Shown here piece by piece: positions 43,504-52,936 of a stretch of DNA of 64,000 bases. The DNA is taken from the NCBI RefSeq assembly GCF_028291725.1, contig NZ_JAQGNT010000025.1, positions 1-64,000 on the forward strand. The letters run 5' to 3'. The notes beneath the pieces were generated by a model. That model had not been told where the DNA came from. It saw only the letters and a list, made by a program, of their open reading frames with translations, and searched no databases. Position 1 is the first letter of the stretch. Each line of letters opens with the position of its first letter. This DNA is from Hydrocarboniphaga sp. Its GTDB lineage: Bacteria; Pseudomonadota; Gammaproteobacteria; Nevskiales; Nevskiaceae. Made by a program: the position numbers and the translations under genes.

Positions 43504-44714
43504 GGCGCGTCGGTCCGCTTGATGCGCGCGCCGTCGCGCAGCTTGGCGCCGGGCGCCAGCACCACGGCGTCGCCGGCTTTCAGCTCGCCGCTGACCGCGC
43601 GCACCGCGCCCAGCAGCGCGCCGACCGTGACCGGCACCGCGCGCACGCGCTCGCCGTCGGCCAGCGCGTAGACCCAGCTGCGGCCGTCGCTCTGGGTGAT
43701 CGCCTGCGGGTTCACCGCCAGCACCGCCTGCTGCTGTGCATCGGCCGGCTGCGACAGGAAGCTGACGCGCGCGCTCATGTCCGGCAGGATTTCGGGATCG
43801 CTGTCGAGGATGCGCACGCGCGTGGTCACGGTAGCGCTGGCGCGGTTGACCTTGGGCACGATCACCGCGATTTCGCCGCGATAGCGCCGATCCGGAAACG
43901 CGTCGAGCACGATCTCGCAGGGCTGGCCGACATGTACCGAGGCCAGCGAGGATTCCGAGACTTCGGCATCGACTTCGAGCCGGCTCATGTCGGCCAGCAC
44001 CAGCACCGCGCCCTTGGCATCGGCCGCCGACGACAGCGGCGTGACGATGTCGCCGACGTCGGCCGAGCGCGAGATCACCACGCCGTCGAACGGCGCCTTG
44101 ATCTGCGTGTAATCGACACCGCTGCGCGCATAGGCCTCGTTGGCGCGTGCGGCGTCGACGGCCGCCGCGGCGCTGGCGCTGCCGGCCGAGGCGCGCGCGT
44201 ATCGCGACTTGGCCTCCTGCAGGTACAGCAGCGACACCAGATGCTTGGCGAACAGCTTGTCGGCGCGGTCGAGGTTGCGCTGCGCATCTTCGAGATCGTT
44301 GCGCGCATTTAGCCGTTGGGCGGCCGCGACCGCGGCGTTGGCGGTCGCGGCCTGGTAGCTGGCCTGCACGTCGCGGCTCTCCAGCCGCGCGACAACGGTG
44401 CCGGCGGTTACGTGATCGCCTTCGCTGACGCCGATCCACTCGACGCGGCCGGTGCCCTTGGGCGCGACCGCGGCCTTGCGCCGCGCGACGACGTAGCCGG
44501 TGGAGTTCAGCAGCAGGTATTGCTGCGACGGCCAGGCGCTGACGACCTGCGTGGTCTGCACCGGCGTGACCGAAGGTTTCAGTACCAGAAAGCCGACGAC
44601 CAGCGCGCCGCCGAGCAGCCACAGATAGCGGCGGTCGAACTTGCGGCGCTTGCCGGCTTTGGGGGCGATGCCGCTGCGATCGACGCGCAGCTTGCCCAGG
44701 TCGAGTTCGTTCAA
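43500..44714 (-). CDS. Periplasmic adaptor (HlyD/MFP family)
   Basis: A 404-residue protein probably started at TTG 44714, since the upstream acyltransferase stop overlaps it as TTGA. One N-terminal span (LWLLGGALVVGFLVLKPSVT) is followed by a split lipoyl domain (GTGRVEWIGVSEGDHVTAGT and YTQIKAPFDGVVISRSADVG), a long helical hairpin between them, and beta-barrel domains (VDAEVSESSLASVHVGQPCE). It bridges the inner-membrane ABC complex to the TolC-family channel. Confidence 0.92.
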
Positions 44715-46045
44715 GCGCTACGCTCCGTGTTCGCAGGCGACTGCTTCGAAAAGTGCCGGGAATAGGCAGCGATCAGCTCGTCGAGCTGGCCTTCGTGGTT
44801 GTAGGCGGCGGGCGCGGCAAACGAGATCACGGTGAAGTCCGGATAGTTCAGGAACACCACGTTGAGCTTGCCGACCGCGCCGGGAATGCCGTAGATCATC
44901 CGCGCATCGAAGCCCGGGAAGGAATAAGTGTCGCCGCTGACATTGCCCATCGACACGATGCCGCCGCTGGGCACCGACGGCGTCACCGTGTACAGCGCCT
45001 TGTCGACGTTCGGCCGCCCCTTGCGCAGCATGTACCAGACCGGCAGCTTCAGCAGCAGGCGGATGCCGGGAATCTGGCGGCAGTCGGCGTAGGCGCGCAG
45101 GCTGTGGCCGAACTGCAGCATCAGGCTGCGCGGCGTTGCATCCTCGGGCACCGTCAGGCGCACGTAGCCGGTCAGATTGCCCAGACCCATCTCCTGCGTG
45201 CGCAGGCCGCGATAGTCCACCGGAACCGTGAAGCCGACGTCGCCGGGTTCGCGCCGGCGTGCCCATTGCGCGAGGAACACCGCGGTTTTCGGCAGCAGCT
45301 GCGAAACGCTGTTGTCGATGACCAGGCGGCGCCAGACATAGCCCAGCGGCGCCCGCCCGCCCACCGAGGGCGCCAGCACCGGGATGCATAGCGCCGGCGC
45401 TGCCGGCGGCTCCGGCGCCACCTTGTCCGCATGCTGCTGCTGGATGTCGATGTCGATCAGTGCCGAGTTCGAGCCTCCGAGCGGCTCGCCGCGCATCGCG
45501 CGGCAGACCTCCGCGACCCAGTGCAGAAAGCCGCGGCCGTCGATCGCCGCGTGCAGCGTGCGGAACACCAGCCGCGTCTTGCCGTCGCGGCCGGGCACGA
45601 TCAGCACGTCGGCCACCGGGCCGCCGCGCATCGGCTGCAGGCGTTCCAGCAGAAACGGCGCGTTCTGCTCGCTGCCGCCGTCCCATTCGCTGGTCGGTAG
45701 CAGGCGCACTTGCGGCGCAATGCCGCTGTCGACCCAGCGCGAATACTGCAGCCAGCCGCGCAGCCGCACGCGGATCGCCGGGTTGGCTGCGGCGGCGCGG
45801 TCGACCGCCTGCTGCAGCTGCTCGCGGCTGACCGTGCCGCTGCCTTCGACGATGCCGTCGACGTGGTAGCGGTAGGCCTCGTTGAGCACCAGCGAGTAGC
45901 GCTCCAGCGGCGATACCGGCCGCACATAGCGCGCGGCTTTCTTTGGCGGTGTGTCACTCGGGATATCGATGGTCGCGGACGCCGGCGCGGTGGCCGTGAC
46001 AGCGGCCGTGACCGTGGTCGTGAAATGGGAGATCGAGTCGTTCAT
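44711..46045 (-). CDS. Condensation-domain-like acyltransferase A
   Basis: A protein of about 444 residues from ATG 46045, overlapping the hydrolase stop (ATGA). After a low-complexity start rich in Thr and Ala it shows the acyltransferase fold: VRPVSPLERYSLVLNEAYRY, the catalytic H-x-x-x-D-G motif at RTLHAAIDGRGFLHWVAEVC, and in the C-terminal half FTVPVDYRGLRTQEMGLGNL with the D-Y-R motif typical of stand-alone condensation-like enzymes. It would acylate a sugar or other hydroxyl group with the synthase product, as PapA enzymes do. Function is inferred from context. Confidence 0.8.
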   Translation of the reverse strand: MNDSISHFTTTVTAAVTATAPASATIDIPSDTPPKKAARYVRPVSPLERYSLVLNEAYRYHVDGIVEGSGTVSREQLQQAVDRAAAANPAIRVRLRGWLQYSRWVDSGIAPQVRLLPTSEWDGGSEQNAPFLLERLQPMRGGPVADVLIVPGRDGKTRLVFRTLHAAIDGRGFLHWVAEVCRAMRGEPLGGSNSALIDIDIQQQHADKVAPEPPAAPALCIPVLAPSVGGRAPLGYVWRRLVIDNSVSQLLPKTAVFLAQWARRREPGDVGFTVPVDYRGLRTQEMGLGNLTGYVRLTVPEDATPRSLMLQFGHSLRAYADCRQIPGIRLLLKLPVWYMLRKGRPNVDKALYTVTPSVPSGGIVSMGNVSGDTYSFPGFDARMIYGIPGAVGKLNVVFLNYPDFTVISFAAPAAYNHEGQLDELIAAYSRHFSKQSPANTERSA

Positions 46046-46836
46046 GCGAGGGCTTCGGCGGGAACTGCGGTGGGAACCGCAACGGAGAGAAAGGCATCGA
46101 GTTGCGCACGCAATGCCGCGGGCGCCTCTTCGGGGATGTAATGGCCGCAGTCGATCAGTTCCAGCTGCGCGCGCGGCAGCAGGCGCTGCAGACGGTGCCC
46201 GGCCGCAAGGCAAGGCGAGCGGCGGCCGTAGACCAGCAGCACCGGCAGATCCAGCGCGGCCAGCGCAGCGTCGGGCTCGGCGTTCATCGCCAGCACGTCC
46301 TGCATCAGCGTGGAGCCGAAGAACAGCGCGCTCAGACGTTTCAGCAGGCGCTCACGGCGGCGTCCGCTGGCCGGCAGCTCGGCGTCGACATAGGCGGCCA
46401 GCGCTTCGGGCGACGTCACGCCCAGCAGGCTGGGTGCGACGTGGTCACGTGCCGGCATCGGCGCGTCGACCAACACCAGGCGCTGCACGCGCCGCGGATG
46501 ACGCAGCGCGAAGTGCAACGCGATCAGCGCGCCCATGCTGTGGCCGACGATGTCGACCGCTGTGTCGGCATGGCCGTGATGCGCCAGCACCGCGAGCAGA
46601 TCGGCGGCCTGCGCATCGAGATCGAAACCGCCGCTCGGCAGACTGCTGTCGCCGTGTCCGCGCTGGTCGTACAGCAGTACGCGGCGCGCGCGCGCCAGCG
46701 GCGTCGCGTAGGCCGAATACCAGCTCGCCATGTTGCCGGAGATCAGTCCGTGCAGCATCACCAGCGGCGTGCCGTCGCCGGCGCCAAGAGCCAGCGATGA
46801 CAGCTGTGCACCGTTCACGGCGATGGTGTGGTGCAT
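46042..46836 (-). CDS. Alpha/beta hydrolase (possible thioesterase of the cluster)
   Basis: This 264-residue protein is a compact alpha/beta hydrolase: TPLVMLHGLISGNMASWYSA (oxyanion HG), RVLLYDQRGHGDSSLPSGGF, the nucleophile DIVGHSMGALIALHFALRHP (G-x-S-x-G), and the catalytic His ELIDCGHYIPEEAPAAL. No signal peptide. It starts five bases after the glycosyltransferase stop and overlaps acyltransferase A. Because neither synthase has a thioesterase domain, this enzyme may release or hydrolyse the chain. A proofreading role is equally possible. Confidence 0.85.
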   Translation of the reverse strand: MHHTIAVNGAQLSSLALGAGDGTPLVMLHGLISGNMASWYSAYATPLARARRVLLYDQRGHGDSSLPSGGFDLDAQAADLLAVLAHHGHADTAVDIVGHSMGALIALHFALRHPRRVQRLVLVDAPMPARDHVAPSLLGVTSPEALAAYVDAELPASGRRRERLLKRLSALFFGSTLMQDVLAMNAEPDAALAALDLPVLLVYGRRSPCLAAGHRLQRLLPRAQLELIDCGHYIPEEAPAALRAQLDAFLSVAVPTAVPAEALA

Positions 46837-46840
46837 GGGT

Positions 46841-48022
46841 TCAGGCGACCTCGGCCAGCGCCGGTGCCAGCGCGAGCGTCGCTATCAGCTGCGCAGCGCC
46901 GGCCGCGCCCGGCGCGTCCAGCAGTTCGCGCGACAGACGCCGCGCGTTGTCTGCCAGCGTGCTGTCTGCCAGCAGCTTTTCGATCAGCGTGCGCGCGGTC
47001 GGCGGCGTGACCTTGCCGTGGCGCATGAACAGCGCGGCGCCGGCGTCGATGACCTGGCGCGCGATCACCGGCTGATCGTCGCGGATCGGCGCCACGATCA
47101 TCGGCAGGCCGCGGCTCAGGCTTTCGCAGACCGTGTTGTGGCCGGCGTGGCAGACGACGCCATCGACACGATCGAGCAGCTCGGTCTGCGGCACGTAGTC
47201 GCGCACCAGCACATTGTCCGGCGCCTGCGCGGACAGATGCGCGGGCGCCACCATCACCGCCTGCAGCTGCGGCAGTTCGCGCAGCGCCGCCATCATCACT
47301 TCGAAGAAGCGCGTATCGCGGTCGCGGCTGACGGTGCCCAGTGACACCAGAATCCTGCGGCGCTCCGGGCGCAGCCAGTCCCAGGGAAACTCGACACCGC
47401 GACGCCCTTCGCCACGCGCCGGGCCGACGAAGGCATACGGCGCAGCTATACGCGCATGCGTGTTGCCGACCAGCACGTCCACCGAGAACACCAGCACGCG
47501 ATACGGCGAGAAATCCGGCCGCTCGACGTGCAGCGACGCCGGCAGGTAACGCTGCTGCAGCGCCTGATACTGCTCGGCGACCCAGGCGTCGAACACCGGC
47601 GACATGCGCAGGATCGAGGCCGTGGTGGTGACCAGGCTGACCCAGGGCAGGCCGAGCTTGCGCGCCACCAGCGCGCCGCCGAGCATCTGGTGGTCGACGA
47701 CGATCACCTCCGGCACAAAGTCGCGCACCGCCGCTTCCATCGGCGCCAGCATGCGCTGCGCCAGCGGCAGCGCGTAGTCCTCGAAGAACACGCGCACGCT
47801 TTCGAGCCCGCGCACCTGCGGCGTGCTGCTGCCGAGGTCCGCTGCCGGCTCGCCGTCGTCGAGCGCATAGACGCGCGCGCCGTCCGGCAGCTTGGAGCCG
47901 ATCTGCGCCGCGTGCACCGCCCAGGCGATCTGGTGCCCCTGGCGCTCGAGCGCATCGGCCACGGCCAGCGCCGGGTTCAGATGCCCGGTTAAGGGCGGCA
48001 CGGTGAACAGGATGCGGGCCAT
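46841..48022 (-). CDS. MGT/UGT-type glycosyltransferase (GT1)
   Basis: This 393-residue protein is a two-domain GT-B enzyme: MARILFTVPPLTGHLNPALA at the N-terminus (the H of GHLNP is the usual catalytic base) and in the C-terminal domain ILVSLGTVSRDRDTRFFEVM and VDGVVCHAGHNTVCESLSRG then LPMIVAPIRDDQPVIARQVI, which is the nucleotide-sugar site. GT1 enzymes of this kind glycosylate lipids, macrolides and carotenoids. Its position directly after the ACP gene and before acyltransferases supports sugar attachment to the synthase product. Confidence 0.92.
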   Translation of the reverse strand: MARILFTVPPLTGHLNPALAVADALERQGHQIAWAVHAAQIGSKLPDGARVYALDDGEPAADLGSSTPQVRGLESVRVFFEDYALPLAQRMLAPMEAAVRDFVPEVIVVDHQMLGGALVARKLGLPWVSLVTTTASILRMSPVFDAWVAEQYQALQQRYLPASLHVERPDFSPYRVLVFSVDVLVGNTHARIAAPYAFVGPARGEGRRGVEFPWDWLRPERRRILVSLGTVSRDRDTRFFEVMMAALRELPQLQAVMVAPAHLSAQAPDNVLVRDYVPQTELLDRVDGVVCHAGHNTVCESLSRGLPMIVAPIRDDQPVIARQVIDAGAALFMRHGKVTPPTARTLIEKLLADSTLADNARRLSRELLDAPGAAGAAQLIATLALAPALAEVA

Positions 48023-48030
48023 GTCTTAAG

Positions 48031-48195
48031 CTCTCCCTCCCCCGCCTGCGGGGGAGGGCGTTTGGCTTAGCCAGGAGTGACATTGAGTCACTCCTGGCCG
48101 AGGGCCAAACGCGGGTGGGGGCGTGAAGGCGCGGCGCTGTCGTCTCGCCCCCATCCCAACCTTCCCCCGCGTGCGGGGGAAGGAGCTGGCCGGTT
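48031..48195. repeat. Composite repeat, family D, between acyl carrier protein and glycosyltransferase
   Basis: CTCCCCCGCCTGCGGGGG-type palindromes at both ends flank an inner hairpin CCAGGAGTGAC/GTCACTCCTGG (48071-48081 and 48087-48097, 5-nt loop) extended by TTTGGC/GGCCAAA. Related units lie at 23791-23830 and inside the large synthase at 55214-55345. It lies within the predicted operon. Confidence 0.8.
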
Positions 48196-48212
48196 CCGCG
48201 TCGAACCTTGCA

Positions 48213-48512
48213 TCAGGCATCGACACCGCTCCCGGCAACCGCACCACTGATGAACTCGGCCAGCTCGCCCACCGACAGGCTGATCAGCTCCTGGATGCTC
48301 TTGCCCGACAGCCAGCCGACGATGTCGAGCTGGGTGCCGTAGTGCGCCTGGATCGCGTCGGCGATCTTCACGAACTCGATGCTCTCGAGTTCGAGATCGT
48401 CGTTGAAACGAGTCTCGGGTTCGATCTCGAAATCCTGGATCCAGTCTTCGTTGATGGTGCTGCGGATCTTCGCGATCACCAGGTCCAGCACTTCGTCATT
48501 ACGGCTGCTCAT
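48213..48512 (-). CDS. Free acyl carrier protein
   Basis: This 99-residue acyl carrier protein begins 16 bases after the second synthase stop, with AGAGAG as ribosome binding site. The phosphopantetheine Ser lies in FNDDLELESIEFVKIADAIQ (D-L-x-L-E-S-I-E). Helices follow the ACP fold. It differs from the DSIKR-type ACPs fused in the large synthase, so it may serve transfer of the finished chain or a starter unit. It would be activated by the phosphopantetheinyl transferase fused to the second synthase. Confidence 0.9.
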   Translation of the reverse strand: MSSRNDEVLDLVIAKIRSTINEDWIQDFEIEPETRFNDDLELESIEFVKIADAIQAHYGTQLDIVGWLSGKSIQELISLSVGELAEFISGAVAGSGVDA

Positions 48513-48528
48513 GAGTCTCTCTTGCGGA

Positions 48529-51500
48529 TTAGTGAATGACGGCGGCGCGCGGCATCGACTGCGTCGCCGACTGCTGTGCGGCTTGCTGCACCAGGCTCCA
48601 GCCGACGATGCAGTCGCGCAGCGGGTGGGTCACGATCCAATGGCCGTTGACGCGGAAGCAGTCGCCGTCGCGCGCCTCGATGCGGTAATCGTGCAGGCGG
48701 CCGCGCAGACCGGTGCCGCCGATCTTGGCCGCGACTTCCTTGACCACCCAGCCGCGCGCGTACTCGGCGTCGGCATTGGCGCCGTCGAGCAGCGCGCGCT
48801 CGGCGTCGTCGAACACCAGTGCCAGAAAGCTGGTTTCGCGCGGCTCTATGGTTTCCAGGTCGATGCCGACCGGCTGTTCGCCGACGATCGCGACCGCCAG
48901 CGAGCCCTTGTGCGCCAGCGAGATGTGCAGGCCTTGCGGCAGCGTGGCTGTGACGTTGGCGAACACTTTCGGCGCGCCGGCCGCATCGTTCTCGATGCGC
49001 AGCTCCTGCGGATAGATCGTCGCGATGCCGCGGTGTTCGCGCAGCCAGGCGCGGACCGCGTCCTTGGCGGCGACGCGGCCGGCCAGCCACTGGCGGCGGC
49101 GGCGCGGCGCCAGGCCGTCGTAGACCGCGCGTTCGCTGGCCGTCAGATAACGGCGGCTGATGTAGTCGCGCAGGATCGCGGTGTCGTAGCGGTCGTCGAA
49201 CAGCGCGACGTTCGGCGGCACGCGCTGCGAGACTTCATGTTGCGACAGCAGCCGGCTGCCGACCCAGAATGCCTTGTCCATCTGGTAGCGCCGCGTGCGC
49301 CAGCCGTCGATGGCGATGCGCAAGCGGCCGTCGGCATCGCGCAGCTGATGATGGGTGACGCAATTCAGCGCATCGAGCAGCTGGATGCGGACCTGCGCCT
49401 GCAGGGTTTCGCCCGGCAGCGGATCGGGCGCGAAGAAGCGGATGCGGTCGACGCCGATCGGCATCGCCAGGCAGTCCTGCGGCTGCTCCATGACCCAGTA
49501 GCCGGCGAGCTGGCCCATGTTGTCGAGCAGCGCGCCCTTGCCGCTGGGCACACGCAGTTCGCCGTCGATGCCGTTGTCGGCGATACCGCGAAACGCGCTG
49601 ACGCCCTGATAAGCCGGGCCATGAAACATCCACTGCTGGCGATACAGTGAAGCCGCATCGACTTCGGTATCGCGCGCACCGGCCAGCGCCGGCATAGCCG
49701 CGAGTTCGGCCGCCGGATACTGCGCCGCAATGATGACGCGCGCCTTGAAGTAGCCGACGATCTCGGCCTCGATCGTGGTGTCGTCGATCGATTGAAGATT
49801 GATCTCGACCGTCAGCGGCTCGCTGACGACCAGCCAGTTGTAGGCCTGGATTTGCGCGACCTCAATCACCTTGAGATCGGGCAGCACTTCTTCGACCGCC
49901 TCGCGCACCAGCATGACTTCCATCGTCATCGGCACCACCGGATGGCGGTCGGCGACGATCGGCCAGTGCTCGCGCTGCGGATACAGCTCGTGGTCACGCA
50001 CGTAGGGGATGGTGCTGTCCAGATCGAGCCGGCGCTGCACGCGCTGGCTGACCTGGCCGGGCTTGCTGATCTGCGCGCTAGGCAGCGCAGCAGGCGCCGC
50101 GCGATGACGCTGCCACAGCGCCAGCACTTCGCGGCCGCTGCGTTCGATGTCGGCCAGCGTGTCGCGCATCAGCAGGCCGACCGCGTCGTTGGCCGCGACG
50201 GCCGGCAGTTCGCCGCCGCCGATGAAGCGCGTCGGCAACAGCTCCGCTGCCAGCGGTTCATGCACGCGCAGCAGCGGCACGCCCAGCGACAGCCGCCGCG
50301 TACTGGCGGTGGCGGCGTCCGGCTGCGTCTGCGCGGCGACAGAATCGATCGCCGGCGCCGGATCGTGCTGCAGCAGCCGCGTGTCGAACTCGGCGCCTTC
50401 CACCCACAGCGCCGCGCACAGCTGCTGCAGCTGTTCCAGGCCGCTGCGCGATCCGTGGTGGCTCTGGATCGCATGATGCGGCCTGCCGCTGAGCGTGTCG
50501 TCGATGAAGCCGTTGAGCGAGCCGGTGCCGACCTGCACGAACACGCGGTAGCCTTCCGCGTACAGCCCCTCGGTCAGCGCGCGGAAGCGCACCGGCTGCG
50601 TCAGATGATCGAGGGCGAGCTGGCGCTTCTCGGCCATCGCGGCCGGGAACAGCTGCGCGCTGGTCGCCGACCACACCGGTTTTTTGGGTTCCTGCAATTC
50701 GGCATTGCCGAAGAAGTCGCGATACCAGCCCATGTGCTCGGCAAACAGCGGCGAATGGAAGCCGGATACGAAAGGCAGCAGCTGCGCGAACACGCCGGCC
50801 GCGTGCAGGCGTTCGGCCAGCGTCTCGATCGACGAACGCTGGCCGCAGGCGATGACCTGGTGCGGGCAGTTGTCGTGCGACAGCGTGATCCGCTCCAGGC
50901 CTTGCATCGCCTGCAGCAGACGCTCTTCGCTGCAGGCAGCGCTGAGAAACAGCACGTCGGGGAACTCGACCGCGTCGACATCCAGGCCCTGGTTGGTGCG
51001 GTCCGACAGCGCCTGGTCCATCATTCCCGAGCACAGCATCGCGCTCCATTCGCCGACGCTGTGGCCGGCGTAAACGTCGGCCTCGATGCCGAGTTCGACC
51101 AGGATGTCGAACAGAAAGCGGTTCAAGCCCAGCAGGCCGATGACCTGCTTGGCCAGTGACTCGCCTGCGGCCAGCGGCTCGCAGTAAAGCGGCTGCGGCC
51201 GACCGAAGTAGGCGGCGAGATCGGCCACCTGCGGCTGAAAGCTGCTGTCGACGCCGGGGAAGACGAAGGCGAGCTTGCCGCCGCTGCCGAGCAGGCCGTC
51301 CGGCGAAAACCAGATGCGCTGGCGGCCCTGCCAGGGCTTGCCCGATGCGACGGCCTTGCGCGCGACTGCGAGCCGCTTGACGTCGGGCGCGATCAGCACC
51401 AGCCGGCAGCGTCCCGGCTGCGGCCGCACATCGTGTTCGCCGCGATCCAGCCGCGCCAGCAGCGCGTCGATGCTGTCGGCGCTGAGCAGCAGCACCGGCG

Positions 51501-52926
51501 GCAGTATCGATGCCGCGACCGCCGTCGTCCCAGGCTGCGGCACACCGCGCAGCACCAGATGTGCGTTGATGCCGCCGAAGCCGAAAGCATTGACCGCGGC
51601 GATGCGTTTCGCCGGCGGCTGCTGCCAGGTTTCGGCGCGGTCGATCACGCGAAAGCGCGTGTCGGCGAGCAGCGGATGCGGCTCGCTGCAATGCAGCGTC
51701 GGCGGCAGCACGCCGTGATAGATAGCCAGCGCCGTTTTGATCAGGCTGGCCATGCCCGAGGCCGGCATCGCATGGCCGATCATCGACTTCACCGAGCCGA
51801 CCACCGCGCGCGCGCGCTGGCCCTGATGCGCGCCGAAGAAGCCGCCCAGGGTTTCGAGTTCGACTGCGTCGCCGGTCGGCGTGCCGGTGCCGTGCGCTTC
51901 GACCAGGCCGATACCGTCGCGATCGATGCCAGCCTTGGCCCAGGCTTTTTCCAGCGCGATGCGCTGGCCGCTGGCCGAGGGCGCGACCAGGCTGGCGCTG
52001 CGGCCGTCGCTGGACGAGCCGCTGCCTTCGATCACCGCGTAGATGCGGTCGCCGTCGGCGAGTGCGTCGTCGAGACGCTTCAGCACCGCCATGCCGACGC
52101 CTTCGCCGGCGAGGATGCCGTCGGCGTCTTTCGACAGCGGTCGCACGGTGCCGCTGCGCGACAGCGCGCCGAGCTGGCAGAACGTGGCCCAGAACGTCAG
52201 GTCGTGGCTCAGGTGTGCGCCGCCAACCAGCATCATGTCGGTCTCGCGGCGCTGCAGCGCCGCGCAGGCCTGCTCGATCGCGATCAGCGAACTGGCGCAG
52301 GCCGCATCCACGGTGTAGGCCGGGCCGTGCAGATCGAGCCGGTTGGAGAGGCGCGAGGCGATCAGGTTCGGAATCAGGCCGGCGGCGACGTCGGGGCCGT
52401 AGTACGAGAACGACTGCTGCAGGCGCGTGCGCGCGGCGTCGAGCGCGGCTTCCGACAGATCAGGAAACAGGTCGCGCAGCGTCTGCAGCATCTGCGGCAG
52501 CAGCCGCACATGCTGCTCCAGCCGCAGCACGCCGGCGCTGACGTAGTTGCCGCGGCCGACGATCACGCCGGTGCGCTCGCGCGCGAACGGCTTGTGCTCG
52601 TAGCCGGCGTCGCGCAGCGCCTGGTAGCCGATCTTCAGCGTCAGCAGCTGATCGGGTTCACCGGCCTCGGTGGCCTTGGGCATCATGCCGAAAGGCAGCG
52701 GATCGAAGTCGGCGTAGTCGTCGACGAAACCACCGCGGCGGCAGTAGAAGCGATCGATCGCGCTCGAATCCGGATCGTAGAAACTCGCGTCCCAGCGCGC
52801 GGCCGGCACTTCGCCGATCGCATCTACGCCGTCGACGATATTGCGCCAGAAGCGCTGCAGATCCGGCGCGCCGGGGAAGACGCAGGCCAGGCCGATGATC
52901 GCGGTACGCATTGCAGGTTCGGGCAT
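48529..52926 (-). CDS. Iterative type I synthase 2: KS-AT-DH-PPTase
   Basis: A protein of about 1465 residues from ATG 52926, ten bases after the first synthase stop, with GAGG as ribosome binding site. KS (1-450) has AYTVDAACASSLIAIEQA with the active Cys near 209, EAHGTGTPTGD and GSVKSMIGHAMPASG, so all three catalytic residues are present and it is not a chain-length factor. AT (530-840) has the elbow YAGHSVGEWSAML and SGFHSPLF, as in malonyl-type transferases. A hot-dog dehydratase (960-1240) has ADRHPVVPMTMEVML (His) and ALLDNMGQLAGYW (Asp). The last 200 residues are a phosphopantetheinyl transferase with VGIDLETIEP and GWVVKEVAAKIGG. There is no ACP or KR of its own. Confidence 0.92.
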   Translation of the reverse strand: MPEPAMRTAIIGLACVFPGAPDLQRFWRNIVDGVDAIGEVPAARWDASFYDPDSSAIDRFYCRRGGFVDDYADFDPLPFGMMPKATEAGEPDQLLTLKIGYQALRDAGYEHKPFARERTGVIVGRGNYVSAGVLRLEQHVRLLPQMLQTLRDLFPDLSEAALDAARTRLQQSFSYYGPDVAAGLIPNLIASRLSNRLDLHGPAYTVDAACASSLIAIEQACAALQRRETDMMLVGGAHLSHDLTFWATFCQLGALSRSGTVRPLSKDADGILAGEGVGMAVLKRLDDALADGDRIYAVIEGSGSSSDGRSASLVAPSASGQRIALEKAWAKAGIDRDGIGLVEAHGTGTPTGDAVELETLGGFFGAHQGQRARAVVGSVKSMIGHAMPASGMASLIKTALAIYHGVLPPTLHCSEPHPLLADTRFRVIDRAETWQQPPAKRIAAVNAFGFGGINAHLVLRGVPQPGTTAVAASILPPVLLLSADSIDALLARLDRGEHDVRPQPGRCRLVLIAPDVKRLAVARKAVASGKPWQGRQRIWFSPDGLLGSGGKLAFVFPGVDSSFQPQVADLAAYFGRPQPLYCEPLAAGESLAKQVIGLLGLNRFLFDILVELGIEADVYAGHSVGEWSAMLCSGMMDQALSDRTNQGLDVDAVEFPDVLFLSAACSEERLLQAMQGLERITLSHDNCPHQVIACGQRSSIETLAERLHAAGVFAQLLPFVSGFHSPLFAEHMGWYRDFFGNAELQEPKKPVWSATSAQLFPAAMAEKRQLALDHLTQPVRFRALTEGLYAEGYRVFVQVGTGSLNGFIDDTLSGRPHHAIQSHHGSRSGLEQLQQLCAALWVEGAEFDTRLLQHDPAPAIDSVAAQTQPDAATASTRRLSLGVPLLRVHEPLAAELLPTRFIGGGELPAVAANDAVGLLMRDTLADIERSGREVLALWQRHRAAPAALPSAQISKPGQVSQRVQRRLDLDSTIPYVRDHELYPQREHWPIVADRHPVVPMTMEVMLVREAVEEVLPDLKVIEVAQIQAYNWLVVSEPLTVEINLQSIDDTTIEAEIVGYFKARVIIAAQYPAAELAAMPALAGARDTEVDAASLYRQQWMFHGPAYQGVSAFRGIADNGIDGELRVPSGKGALLDNMGQLAGYWVMEQPQDCLAMPIGVDRIRFFAPDPLPGETLQAQVRIQLLDALNCVTHHQLRDADGRLRIAIDGWRTRRYQMDKAFWVGSRLLSQHEVSQRVPPNVALFDDRYDTAILRDYISRRYLTASERAVYDGLAPRRRRQWLAGRVAAKDAVRAWLREHRGIATIYPQELRIENDAAGAPKVFANVTATLPQGLHISLAHKGSLAVAIVGEQPVGIDLETIEPRETSFLALVFDDAERALLDGANADAEYARGWVVKEVAAKIGGTGLRGRLHDYRIEARDGDCFRVNGHWIVTHPLRDCIVGWSLVQQAAQQSATQSMPRAAVIH

Positions 52927-52936
52927 GGTCAGAGCC

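Noticed and set aside
43504-44622. N-terminal extension of the ABC ATPase frame
   Set aside because: The extra residues are an out-of-frame reading of the adaptor gene. The GTG at 43503, overlapping the adaptor stop, is the sensible start.
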